A stretch of DNA of 64,000 nucleotides. Origin: Massospora cicadina. Its lineage: Eukaryota; Entomophthoromycota; Entomophthoromycetes; Entomophthorales; Entomophthoraceae. Positions 12,112-22,935 of the stretch are shown piece after piece; position 1 is the first letter of the stretch, and every line of letters begins with the position of its first letter. The notes below the pieces were generated by a model, which saw nothing but the letters and a program-made list of their open reading frames with translations, was not told the DNA's origin and did no database searches. The stretch spans positions 1 through 64,000 of the forward strand of contig JAKSZP010009565.1 of NCBI GenBank assembly GCA_022478985.1. The letters run 5' to 3'. Made by a program: the position numbers and the translations under genes.

Positions 12112-12697
12112 GGAAAACATCTTGACAATATTGGGCCAATTGCTTCCAATTATTACTCTCACAACGATATGAAGCCCACAAGCCGTCATAGGAATTTTAT
12201 TAATATATCTTATGCTGATGGGATAATACCAGTATGGTATATTCAGAAGGGGAATCAAAGTCGCCCCATGCCAACTTCCATAAACAAAAATTGAGGAATA
12301 CTGCTACGTGTGAATAAGGACGCGACAATAGCTCCAGGCCATCAACTGGCTATGAGAACTGGGACCACACTGGATATTCCAGAAGGACTGTATGGGGAGG
12401 TCATACCCCCATGGCATCGTTCTCCAATGGAACCTAGTGTGGCTCCTGGAATACTTATACCGGGGCATGGAGATTAATGTCTTACTAGCAAATTTGACCA
12501 GCCAAAATATTAAGGTCAAGAAATTTCAAGTAGTAGCTTTTGTGCACCTACTTCTGAGGGATGAGTTAATATCAGCTGTCAAATTTGGTGATTTATCTGA
12601 GTTTGGCTTACCAACCCAAGCCCTTGGGGCACATGCGGTAATACCCTGAGAATCGCTCACCAGATTATCAGAACAACAGAAGGATGAAGCACTAGAG
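12112..12697 (+). pseudogene. pol: Element A protease-RT connector, broken
   Basis: Coding-like sequence that joins protease and RT, with stops (for example TGA at about 12,291) and frame changes; part is open at 12,392-12,649. In gypsy polyproteins this interval holds a poorly conserved domain (the dUTPase-like position in some lineages); I identify no motif. Content and frame suggest it is genuine Pol rather than an insertion. Confidence 0.55.
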
Positions 12698-13636
12698 TTG
12701 TTTGAACAATACTCCAAAATTTTCGCCAAAGATGACCAAGATTTAGGTTGTGCAAAAGGAGTTCAGCATTTCATGGATACTGGGGATCATATGCCTATTA
12801 GAATGAGGCCAATTTGCCGCCCCAGGGCCAGTGACAAAATAGTCAGTGAAGAGCTAGACAAATTGCTGAAAAATGGAATGATAGTGCCATCCAAGAGCCC
12901 ATAAGCCAGCCCCATTTCTAATCATAAAGAAGAAAGATGGCAGCAATCGAGTTGTGATTGATTATCAACGCCTCAATGCCATTACAAAAAAGGATTTGTA
13001 TCCATTGCCCAGAATTGATGATGCTCTGGACCGCCTAGGAGGGGTGAAGTACTTTACTGCAATGGACCTCATCTCCAGATATTGGAAAATTGAGTTGCCA
13101 CCAGAGGAGCAGGAAAAGTGCGCGATGATTGCTGCTCAAGGGCTTTTTCAACTGACACGCATGCCCCAGGGGCTGTGTAATGCTCCAGCAACCTTTCAGC
13201 GCGCAATGGACATGATATTGGGGGACCTTAAATTGTCCTGCATTCTGGTGTACCTGGATGACATCAATGTCTTTTCGCGAATATTTTCTGAACATCTGGA
13301 GCACCTTGAACAAGTATTTGAACGACTGTTGAAGGCCAATCTGAAAATAAAACCTAGAAAATGACAATTCTTTAAAGAACAATTGGAATACCTTGGGTTC
13401 ATCATTGATTCCAAGGGCTTGCGGCCTCAGCTTCAAAAGGTGGAGGCGATTAACAATATGCAACCTCTGACAAGTATGAGAGATATTCAAGTGTTCTTAG
13501 ACATGGTAGGATACTATTGAAGATTTTTGGAAGGATTTGCAAAGATTGCCGAGCCTCTATTCCACTTACTACAAGGAGGAGTTCGTTTTTGCTGGGCAGA
13601 GGAATACCAACAAGCCTTCAAGGCTTTTAAAACAAT
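12698..13636 (+). pseudogene. pol: Element A reverse transcriptase, broken
   Basis: Gypsy reverse transcriptase. The approach region with LLKNGMIVPSKSP lies in the piece 12,698-12,904. A TAA and a one-base shift near 12,902 follow, then IIKKKDGSNRVVIDYQRLN and the core. The first catalytic Asp is in FTAMDL (about 13,057-13,068). TRMPQGLCNAPATFQRAMD follows, and Y-L-D-D is intact at 13,251-13,262. TGA codons at 13,362 and 13,518 break the thumb and connection. The core residues survive, so the enzyme was lost through nonsense changes and shifts rather than by change in its active site. Confidence 0.93.
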
Positions 13637-14170
13637 TTGGGCTCAGCACCTATCCTCCAATATCCCAATTTCAGCAAGCCTTTTATCATGCAAACAGACG
13701 CCTCATTGACTGCAATTGGTGGTGTGCTATCACAGATTGGGGATGATGGTGAGGAGCATCTGGTTGCTTATTGCAGCAGGACGCTGAATAAGCATGAGCG
13801 TAATTATACAGTGACCAAAAGAGAATGCCTGGCTGTCATTATGCTTGTAAAAAATTTTGGGTTTACATTTATGGCACCAAGTTCCAAGTAGTAACGGATC
13901 ACAGCTCATTATGATGGCTCCATATTCTCAAGGAACCGGAAGGACAGTTAGCCCGCTGGGCTCTGAAATTACAAGAGTACAATTATGAAATTATTTATAG
14001 AGCTGGAGCAGCCCATCAAAATGCAGATGGACTATCGTGACTTCCTTTTGTAGCTGTCCTGAGCAGTCTGGCCAATGAGCTTTATGAAAAAATGATTAAC
14101 CAAATGTAAGGAGATGAACCAACCGAAGTTCAAAAGGCGATTAAGAAAGCATTAACTGACACCAAATATT
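13637..14170 (+). pseudogene. pol: Element A RNase H, broken
   Basis: RNase H of the gypsy type. The open piece 13,637-13,891 holds the first catalytic Asp in MQTDASLTAIGGVLSQ and the catalytic Glu in KRECLAVI. It changes frame near 13,885 and continues through VVTDHSSL (third Asp) to LARWALKLQEYNYEIIY and the ADGLS motif at about 14,020-14,037. Stops are TGA at 13,912 and 14,038 and TAA near 14,107. Several TGAs stand where the family has Arg, as expected for CGA to TGA. Confidence 0.85.
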
Positions 14171-15270
14171 GAAATTGAATTTTATACAAACTTAAGGCTG
14201 ATGGACAACTTCAAATCTTCCCAAAACTTTCTAACTTAATGGAGATTATTACACAAGCACTCAAGGCCATCAGACATGGGGGATGACTAAGATGCTAGAA
14301 TTAATTTGAGCCAGTTACTATTGGGAATCCATGTGATTTGATATCCAAGACATGCTCACGAAATGTCATTCATGCTAAATTGCAAAACCTACGAAGTCAG
14401 ATGTGAAATATTGGCTGATCAAACCCAACTGGGCCTGGCATACCATGTCAATTGATGTAATTGGCCCTTTTCCAGTGAGTAGCCTAGGCAACAAATACAT
14501 AATTGTTGCTATCAACCATCTAATAAAATGGGTGGAAGTAAAAGCAATTCGAGATGTTGGGGCCCTAACTACTGCCAAGTTCATTATGGATAATATTATC
14601 TATAAGCATGGATGCCCTCAGAAGATATTGACAGACAATGGCACAAATTTTACTTCCCAAATGGTACAACAGCTAAGTAGTTGATGTATAACAAAGGAGT
14701 GTTGTCAACACCATACCATCCTGAGACTAATGTTATGGTAGAGCGAGTGAATGGCACTTTAGTCAGCATTTTATGCAAAAACGCAGCCTTGGCACCTTTG
14801 CAATGGGTAGCTTCAATTAATGCGACCATGTTTGCATACAATATCTGACACCACAGCAGCACAAGCCACTCTCCATTTTGACTTTTGTATGGTAGACAGC
14901 CCGCTCTACCTCCATTATTATACTCAGTACTCAGTTCACCCGATGCAATTAACCCAAATAACTATGTTGAGCAACTGGTGAAGACCCTAATCAAGTTGCA
15001 ATTGGAATCTTATCAAAATGTGATTAGTCAAAAAACTATTCAAAAGAGCTATGATGATGCTTAATGAGCTATGGTGATTAAGTTTAATGAAGGAGATTTA
15101 GTAGTATATTGTGAAACTCATAGCACAGGCCGCGCACACAAACTAGCCTCACTCTGGAAGGGTCCATTTATCATTTTGGAGAAATCGTCTGAAGATGTAT
15201 ATACCATTAAGGATCAAGGCAGCTGGGTTGTGAATTGAGTACATGCTAAGTTCCTTCATCTGTATCATAA
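14171..15270 (+). pseudogene. pol: Element A integrase, broken
   Basis: Integrase that would insert the element DNA. The zinc-binding domain is degraded: the C-x2-C pair survives as CHSC near 14,368-14,380, while the two His positions are blurred by a frameshift near 14,283. The core is open at 14,403-14,684, with D in SIDVIGPF (about 14,448) and D in [10 protein letters not shown] (about 14,630). In another frame the catalytic Glu is in MVERVNGTL (about 14,736-14,762). Downstream, FNEGDLVVY and LWKGPFII (about 15,085-15,180) mark the SH3-like C-terminal domain, ending near HLYHK at 15,270. No chromodomain follows. Confidence 0.88.
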
Positions 15271-15385
15271 ATAATAATAATATAAAGAAAAAAATAATAA
15301 TAATAATAAAAAAGAAAAAAAGTATTAATGAATAATAAAATAATAAAAAGTAAAAAAAAAAAAAAAAAATAATAATAATAATTTC
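15271..15385 (+). repeat. AAT/A-rich microsatellite
   Basis: Runs of AAT interrupted by A-rich stretches, including about 18 consecutive As near 15,352-15,369. It lies between the end of integrase and the 3' untranslated part of element A, just past the likely stop codon. Confidence 0.9.
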
Positions 15386-15697
15386 AAGCCATAGAGTTTA
15401 TTTTGTTAAGTTGAAGCCTCACAGGCATTAGAAGTAGGTATCCCCTCTTTGGTGAGGGGAGGAGAGCACAATCAAACTGAAGAAGCCTGCAACGGAATCA
15501 GAGAGATGCAGACTTCATACAAGTTCCAACTGTCTAGACCCTGATGGAGATGTGCCAAAACCCAAGAAAGCTCAGCATCAGGCATGCTGGTCTTGTTGGC
15601 TTAGGGAAGGTATTGAGATGACATTCAAACTTCAAGGAAGGTGAAGAGTTAGACAGTGCGACCCAGAAAGAAGGGTATCCACCACTTATATCCAGTC
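15386..15697 (+). other. Element A 3' untranslated internal region
   Basis: About 310 bp of mixed composition between the microsatellite and the polypurine tract. It includes a short hairpin (CCCCTCTTTGGTGAGGGG near 15,443). No coding sign. Confidence 0.6.
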
Positions 15698-15710
15698 AAG
15701 GTGGGGGAAG
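15698..15710 (+). other. Polypurine tract of element A
   Basis: AAGGTGGGGGAAG abuts the 3' LTR directly; it is purine except for one T. This is the expected primer for plus-strand DNA synthesis and fixes the element's orientation. Confidence 0.85.
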
Positions 15711-16533
15711 TGTTGAGGAATTGACTGTACCTAATCATCGGATATTTGATATCAACAATTGTGGTTCAGGTGTATCCTAAGTATCTGAACTTGAGACTTG
15801 CAGCCTAGCAATTTCACTTAATTATATTTGACTATGATGACACGGGCTCAAGGGCTTTGTTGGTTAGGTCAAACTTAAATTTAAGTTTTAATTTAATGAC
15901 TCAGGCACGTGGGCTTTGTTGGTCTATGTCAAAATTAGTTTTTAATGTCAGTTGAGTTTTCGATCAAATTAATTACTAATTAGTGATACAAATTGCCTTG
16001 GTATGTGCTGCTAATTGCATGTGAAAGTGAATCAGTTCAGCTATTTTGAAGATATGATGAAATGCCATCTCAAGGATGATGATGGTGTTTACTCCAACAC
16101 TAAGGCTGATCATGATGCCCTGAGTCAAAGTATTTGTAGACATCATTACAAACTTTTTACATGGCCAAGGGTCACTGAAAAGTAAGGTGTCATGGGTAAG
16201 ATGTGGTTAACATCAAACCCTATAAATAACCCTTGCAATTACACTAATAAAAATACCCTTTAACTTCTGGATTAAGTTAAAATTTATCTTATAACCTTTT
16301 TGCATTATCACTTTATTTTATATTAAAGTCAAATTTCACTTGGGATCAGTAGGATCAGGGCAGCGTGCTATCATCCAAGTGAAATGACTGGGTATACAAT
16401 TGAAGTATCACCAAAAAGCTATATTATAAATTTAAAGCACCATCCTGTCTATTTTTCTCACACAATAGACGCTCAAAGCTGCAGTTTCCACCAAACAACG
16501 AACCAGCCATCAGGCGAGCCCAAATTATCAACA
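15711..16533 (+). repeat. Element A 3' LTR
   Basis: 823-bp partner of 9318-10,140, with the same ends and a TATAAATA box at 16,221-16,228. It differs by about 39 transitions, 2 transversions and small indels (counted by eye). Confidence 0.93.
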
Positions 16534-16537
16534 GTTA

Positions 16538-16721
16538 TACACCATACAAAAGTTTCCCCAAAGCTTCTGTGCCATCTTATATGGCTTTCTAGGCTCTTAG
16601 CTGCAGTGTCATAGTAGGGTTTTTTATTTACAATAACCACTTTGTTTGGCCCATTTACAAATATAGATGCATAACAGCTCCCCTTTTTGGATTGGGCTAT
16701 ACTAGTGCTAAAAATAGAAAG
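16538..16721 (+). mobile_element. 3'-end fragment of family U
   Basis: This aligns with the 3' ends of the two family U copies at about 40,700-40,848 and 42,480-42,603. Shared blocks are a GCTGCAGTGTCAT-like stretch, TTTTTCATTT, CACTTTGTTTGGC, a TATAAATA-like stretch, CCCCTTTTTGGTTTGGG and the terminal ACTAGTGCTAAAAA. AGAAGTTATA follows the 3' end, and AGAAGTTGT stands just before element A, so A may have inserted at this fragment's 5' junction; that part is inference. Confidence 0.55.
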
Positions 16722-18959
16722 AAGTTATATGCTTATAGTTGTCTGATACCTAATTAAATATAATATCTGTTCTTTTAGCAGTAGAGGTTAGTGACTTTTT
16801 TCTTAATTTAAAATGATCTCCAAAGTATGAAGATTAGCGTTGAGCTTAAGAGTATTTATTTTATATATAGATTATAGCAATTGTTTATGGATGTGATGGA
16901 TTTAAGAATATCAAGGTATAGAGTTAATGCCATAATTACATAATAGAGAAACAGAACATGTTTTTTAGTAGATTTTTTTTAATTTTCTGTAAATTGTTGA
17001 CCTAGAATGTACAAAGTCATCAATTTATTAACGTATATTTTTGATTTTATTTCAGAATACTTAAGCCCTAGATCTAAGTATCAGATTTTCTATTAAATAA
17101 AATTAATAATTATGATATGACTTTATATACAGATATACAAAATGGGGGTGAGAATCTCTTGTTAAATATAAAATTTATATTAATACAGAAAGGTGCTCAA
17201 GGCGCTATTATAAATACATATTACCTCAGTTCAATACCCTATTATTAGGGGCCAAATATTTTAAATTAAAAGATATAGATGTTTTAAATTGTATCTGTTT
17301 TATTTAGAATAGATCCTATTGTCTAAATATTGGACCAAACTAAAGTATCACGGCATCCTTTTAATTTTAGCATATGAGCAATAATTAAAATTAATAGAGC
17401 ACCTAGATTTATATATTTGTCAATTTAAGGTTGCTTATTTTCTGATGATGCCAGTATGGATACAAGCACAGAAAAGGAGTAGCAGAGCTGGGGTATGCTA
17501 GGATGCCTCTTGTGCAGATGACATACCCTGGAAGTCCTGCCCATAGGCAACATTTAGATAAAGGTACAAGGAGTGGTATAATGGGCAAATGTGCAAGATG
17601 GCATCATAGTAGCTCTATAAGTTACCATTGAATCTGAAACAAAATGATTTGGTTAAAATAAGGTAATTGAGACAATTGAGAAGGGTAACATAATTAATGG
17701 GTACATTTTTGAACTTAAATTATCATATCTAATTTTGAATATTTCTGGTCTAATCTGTTTTATTTTGATCAGAAAGTTTATAAAGTGGGTTGCTGTAATA
17801 TAATAATGAAAAATAAGTAATTTTTGGAAGATTAGAGAAATAATAGGCAGTTTTTACTAGTGTACCATCTATTAAGTTTCATATTTTAATTAAAATAAAG
17901 TGGATAAACTCCATCTTGTACATTAAATGATGAAGGCCAGCCTCTTGTAGTTGACAACTCTATAAAAATTACAATATAATTTAAAGTTTTAGTATTCCTA
18001 TATGTTATTTAACTTTATCATCTTTTATATTCTGTAATTTAAGTATCTCAATAGATATATATTATAGTTATCATACCATTTACAAAATGCTAATCATTGA
18101 AGTAGATATAGAGATTTTATCTTAAGATTTACTAATATTATATTGTATTTTCCTGATTTAAATAAGACTTATGGTGCAAAAACTCTTATTACTAGATGGA
18201 TATTTTTTATATAGGAACTCTAGGTGAGAGTTTATTAGAATAATACTTACAGATACTTTCAATTAGATTAGGATAAAAGTAAATGAAAAACGTTTTTTGA
18301 AGTCATCTAATTAGAAGCTAATTATAGTCTGCAGTTCAGAAGTACTAAGAAAATGGCTCAGTCCTATTGTCTTGTAAGTTTTGATATGTAAATGGTACAG
18401 CCTTCTTATAGATCTATTCAACTCATTCTTAACCATAAATTAGCAATATACTAAGATAATTTTAACTTTGCATGAATATCCAATTTCAAAATGAGAACCT
18501 TATTGTCTGCCAAGATATATAAGTTATATACTTGGTATTTCACTTTAAAAATTACATAGTTTGCTATAATTATAGTAAAATAGTCACAATAACCATGACA
18601 ACAAAGTAATGTTAGTTATTAGTTTTTGTGCCAATTTATCATTTTATATGAAGTGAAAATTATTAGTTTGTTATCTTAGTTCATCATATTATATCACGGC
18701 CCTAAATATTTATCAAATAACTATAAAAATCTGTATGGCATCATATGAATTTTATCCTTATACATCGTTGTGATGTATTTTAGTATAGTTAAATATAAAA
18801 AATATCAGTATGATATTAAATCATTACTATTGTCAAATTACTGTATAAAGGTATTTTTAAAACTTGTCAATCACTGACTAAAGCAATGTGAATGTAGTAT
18901 GTCTAAAGTTGATGATATAATATGCTAGTACTTTAAGTTAAGTGCAATTCTTATAATGT
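16722..18959. other. No gene recognised
   Basis: A+T-rich sequence without an open frame above 60 codons. A less A+T-rich island at about 17,440-17,620 has no coding or repeat match in the window that I can see. Confidence 0.5.
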
Positions 18960-18976
18960 AAATATCTAGATATATT

Positions 18977-19517
18977 TCAGTTCCAGCATGGCCTGCCCAC
19001 CCTCTTCTTCCCCCCCCCCCAACTTCCCTGAATCTACATGCAGCTACATCTCAAAGTTATTTGATGGTGGTGAAGTTGCTGTCATGAATGTTGCAACGCT
19101 TACCAAATTCAACCCTTTGGCTAAAATTACCCGCCACAGTATCTCCCTTTTTGCCCAACTTCCTGAAGCCCACAAAGAAGCTGAAATTCTTTTCGCAGCA
19201 TTTGTTGAAGCACTTTACTGCGCTAATCTTAACGAGGAGGTGGAAAACTCATACTATACTGACTTCCACCCCCACTATGTGGATGCCCCAACGCCCTGGA
19301 TCTCCGTTTTAATCCTCTACTTTAATCAAAATCCCATGATTGGGGCGCATTTGTCTGAAGACCAACCCCCCAACCCCCTCACCCTCTGCCATGGTGGGTT
19401 AGCAGTTTCCGCTCCCCACCTGGTTAGTAGTTTTATTTCTTTCCATTTGTTTTCAATCAGTTTTTTATTTTGATTTTTGTATTTTCTATCCCCTGGTTGG
19501 CATACCTTTTTTAAATG
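18977..19517 (+). mobile_element. Retroposed coding fragment with 17-bp target duplication
   Basis: A 541-bp insert is flanked by AAATATCTAGATATATT (18,960-18,976) and AAATATCTAGGTATATT (19,518-19,534), 16 of 17 identical. It holds an open frame of 161 codons at 18,988-19,473, with a poly-C run at 19,009-19,020 inside it, a mixed helical-looking middle and a hydrophobic C-terminus. I recognise no domain. Its 3' part resembles that of the decayed repeat at 2.8-3.7 kb. The long duplication and lack of terminal repeats fit target-primed insertion of a 5'-truncated non-LTR element. Whether the frame was ever translated as such is unknown. Confidence 0.65.
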
Positions 19518-19534
19518 AAATATCTAGGTATATT

Positions 19535-20978
19535 ATTATAAATTCCTTAAGTTCTTTGCATATTAAGAAGTTGCTGATTAAGCTTGGTTTATAATTTTTC
19601 AGGGCTGACAATAATTTGGGACATATGTAGGAAGATAATCTACAACTTATTTTGGCCACTGGCATAAGCAAAGTTGTCATTAATGGGCTATAAAGATGTA
19701 TATGATAACACTGTTGAATAGTGCATTAAGATAATAATTTAGGAAGTTTAGGGTGTCTAAAAAACTCTGTAGAAAATAAACTTAAAAATTGGTATTAAAA
19801 AAGATTGCATAACTTGAATCTTTTAGAAGTCTATTTGATGTATCTGTGAGTATAAATACATTAACATGTATCATTAATTTAATTATTTTTTTGTTAAACG
19901 TCTTCTTTCATCTGGCATATTAACATTTAAACCCCTCATTTTATACCTAAATAATTTGTTTCTAACTACTAAACCTATATCTTTTATGTTCTAAAAAACT
20001 TGATGATATGTATCATATGTGAAGTATAAAGTTTACGCTTTCTGATATGATAATATTATCATTATTAATTTGTTTATCAATGGTAAATATTTTTCATAGA
20101 ATATGAGTTTTTTTAAAACACTGGTTCATTATTGAGGTTTTCCTTTTATATTCTACTGCATTTTTTCTGCTGATATACGTCATTGTGGACTTCTTAAGAT
20201 TTATCTTACAAATACTAATTTTATTAAATTTGACTAGCTTATTTACCAACTAAAAAAGGTCTCAATATTATAAATTAGTTAATCACATTATCATTTATAT
20301 TCTAGTTTTCTTTTTATTTTCTCATAACTAATCCTATTATAACAAGTTATAATATTATCACAAAAATACATAATTTTCTATGATTAATTGCTTGTTATTT
20401 AGATTGGAGGCCATACAACTGTATAAATTAAGCTTAATACCATGTTTGATTAGCTTGGTATTATTGAATTAATAGAAAAATCAGTAAAAATAAACTTTAT
20501 TGATCCTTAAGGTACTATCAGTGCCAACTATACACAGCTAAAAATATTATAAATTTATTCTAAATAAACTAAAAAATGATATTTGACCTATCATTTCAAT
20601 ATTTACTTTTTCCTATTATATATTAATTTGAGCTTTCAATTTAACTTTTCATCATATTGATTGCCAAATCAAACTCACTTTATCTTTTAGCTATATAATT
20701 AATATGCTTACAAAAATTCTAGAATAAACGCTCATCTTGCTCTCTATTTATGAAGTGAGAAATTGGCTGGAGTGATCCTTATATAAAGAATAAGATTTTT
20801 ACACTTTTACTACCTTTCCTTGATTTATAGGCAGAGATTTTGAAAAAGACTATATAAAAAGGTCTAATAGCATTTTAGCAATATTCAAAGAATTGTATTC
20901 TTTTTTATAACTCCACTAGCTTTATCTACTCCTGCAATGGTTTTGAAATTTATTTTATATCCATTGTTATTTATTGTT
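19535..20978. other. No gene recognised
   Basis: A+T-rich sequence without an open frame above 60 codons other than a shadow at 19,486-19,680. Nothing else supported. Confidence 0.5.
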
Positions 20979-20999
20979 CTTTAACATGTAGCTTAAGAG

Positions 21000-21133
21000 A
21001 AAGTGTGGATAGCATAGTGAGGCGGTTCCTGTTCCACTCTTGGTTGGGTTTTGATTGAAACAGGTTTTAAAATCAGCACAGGCTAAAAAACTCGTCATGG
21101 TATATATGTCCCAAGGTTGACCCACCTCATTTA
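21000..21133 (+). mobile_element. SINE-like copy with 21-bp target duplication
   Basis: The best-preserved insertion signature of the family. Two 21-bp repeats starting CTTTAACATGTAG flank it (20,979-20,999 and 21,134-21,154; two mismatches, both transitions). Near the 5' end TAGCATAGTGAGG (21,010-21,022) resembles a polymerase III A box. GGTTTTGATTG (21,047-21,057), 37 bases on, resembles a B box GGTTCGANTCC with CpG loss and one extra T. The body then has GCACAGGCTAAAAAA and a conserved tail, CCCAAGGTTGACCCACCT. No coding capacity. This is the organisation of a tRNA-derived SINE. The tail is not A-rich, so 3' recognition may depend on the conserved end. Confidence 0.75.
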
Positions 21134-21154
21134 CTTTAACATGTAGTTTAGGAG

Positions 21155-22527
21155 TTTTTTCCTCTAATCTATAGCATGAGCATTATTTTTATTCTTTTTA
21201 ATTTATAGTAAGGCAAAATGGTGATCTAACTTCTCTAGATGTAGTAAACTAGATTTCAGCAAAAATACTAAACATCTAACTTGAATGACTAACACTATAT
21301 TAATTAACTATAGATTAAGGTCAATTATAATATGAACATGAGTACAATTATTAAAGTCCATTGACTTAATGTCATCTAGTATTATGTAAGGCCTTATTAT
21401 GAAATGTATCAATGAATGATTTAGACATAAATGTCAATATTGGCTTTATAATATAATAGTATTTATTTAAAGTTATAAATTAGATTTGGTTAATACATCT
21501 ATTTTTATATAATTTAACTAATTAGTTAATAGGTCAAGTAAAGTCGTGTAATACCTGCCATCATTGCCCAACATACAATATAAATATATAGAAATTTCAC
21601 TAATCTGTTTGCCTGTCTGGATTGATTAGGACAAACTATTTCAGATCTTAAATGTCCAACACTAAATCATTATTGGCTATTATATAGACACTATAACATT
21701 ATGAGTATCCTACAGTATTATAATATAAAAAATTATTGTTTAATTTAGTAATGCTAAATGAGATAGTAAAAGAACAAATGAAACTTTTCAATGTTTACCT
21801 GATGCCTCTTATACTTTGAACCTTTAACACATAAGAACTTCAATGGGTTTCACCTATTTTGAATGCTAGTTTGGAACTATTATAACTTCATAATAAAATT
21901 ATGCTCATGTCATAAAACTTAAAGTGACTTTACAATGTTCAGATTGTCTAAGCTATATATACTCTAAAATAACTTTTTGTCTTTTTACAAATTATGGGAA
22001 TGGGTGATCTATAGATTAACTAGAGAAAATGCTTTATTTTATATTAATTAACCATAAGTTTTTAGAACACTTTTATTTTCTAAAGTTAGCTATAGTTAAG
22101 TGAATGTCTATTATTATATTTCTGTAAATTAAACATAAAACTGGTAAAGTATTAGTCTACATAGAATGATCTAAGTTTTGATAGGCATCCTTTTCTGATG
22201 TTGAACATTAAAAATTTTGACAGTATAAAATTTAGTCTACGTTGTTTTGGAAGTTATCCTGACCAAAAATATAGGTTTTTAAACAAAATTTTCATATAAT
22301 ACATAGTAAAAAGATGGATTTTGTTCACTCCAGAAAATTTTTTGACTAATAAAGGCCTCAGCCTAATTATCATGCTTCTTTTATAATCTTTATATAAATT
22401 GAGGATAGCAAACAAAAGGTTTGATACTTGCCTATGACCAACCTTACTTGATCATATTTCTTAGCTTTTGAGACATAGTTTATAAAACTATAAAGTCTTA
22501 ATAAGGGCTACCTCATCCAGCTACCAC
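21155..22527. other. No gene recognised
   Basis: A+T-rich sequence without an open frame above 60 codons. Nothing supported. Confidence 0.5.
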
Positions 22528-22935
22528 TGTCATGCTCACATGACTATATTGAAGGGGTCAATTGCCAGAACAAGGCTGGGCGCCAAGAGTCCAAGAAGGT
22601 TAAGCTTTAGGACCTTCCGGACTTAAAAAACATTAGACCAACGCTGGGTGAAGGCCAGGTATGCCCAGGTTGGTTCAGAGAAAGTGCAATCTGCCCAGCC
22701 ATGTATAATGGCTGTAGCATTAAAACAGACATGCTTCCTTTTATATAAAAAATGGCTCAATCAGTTACTCAGTGAATGGGGGTTTTAAACCAGTTTAATT
22801 TATGAAATTTTCAACTTGGGACAACCTCTTCTTCAATTAATCACTTGAGTTTAGTTGATTTTTGAAGTATGTTGCTCTGTTGGATGGAAGCGTGCGCTTA
22901 TTGGTGCACCAGGGCTTAGTATCACTTTCTCTGAT
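22528..22935 (+). repeat. Old LTR of the B family, left part (opposite orientation to B)
   Basis: Begins TGTCATG like the element B LTR read on the minus strand and aligns to its first 400 bp or so, with shared blocks AACGCTGGGTG, ATGCCCAGGTT, ATGAAATTTT and TTGGATGGAAG. Element B then interrupts it. The missing half resumes at 29,759. The outer flanks ACCAC (22,523-22,527) and ACTAC (30,244-30,248) look like a 5-bp target duplication with one C-to-T change, so this was probably a solo LTR. Confidence 0.8.

Larger units (their letters stand above)
9318..16533 (+). mobile_element. Element A: Ty3/gypsy LTR retrotransposon, decayed
   Basis: A structurally complete 7.2-kb element. Both LTRs are 823 bp, start TGTTGAGG and end CAACA. 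A PBS-like site follows the 5' LTR and the purine tract AAGGTGGGGGAAG immediately precedes the 3' LTR. Flanks GTTGT (9313-9317) and GTTAT (16,534-16,538) look like a 5-bp target duplication with one transition. The internal order is Gag with zinc knuckle, protease, RT, RNase H, integrase, which is the Ty3/gypsy order. Each gene has in-frame stops and shifts, so the copy is not autonomous. The LTRs differ by about 5%, almost only by transitions (see findings). No chromodomain is visible after the integrase. Confidence 0.93.

Noticed and set aside
13035..13490. Minus-strand open frame of 151 codons within element A RT
   Set aside because: Antisense shadow of the RT core; the plus strand has the complete motif set.
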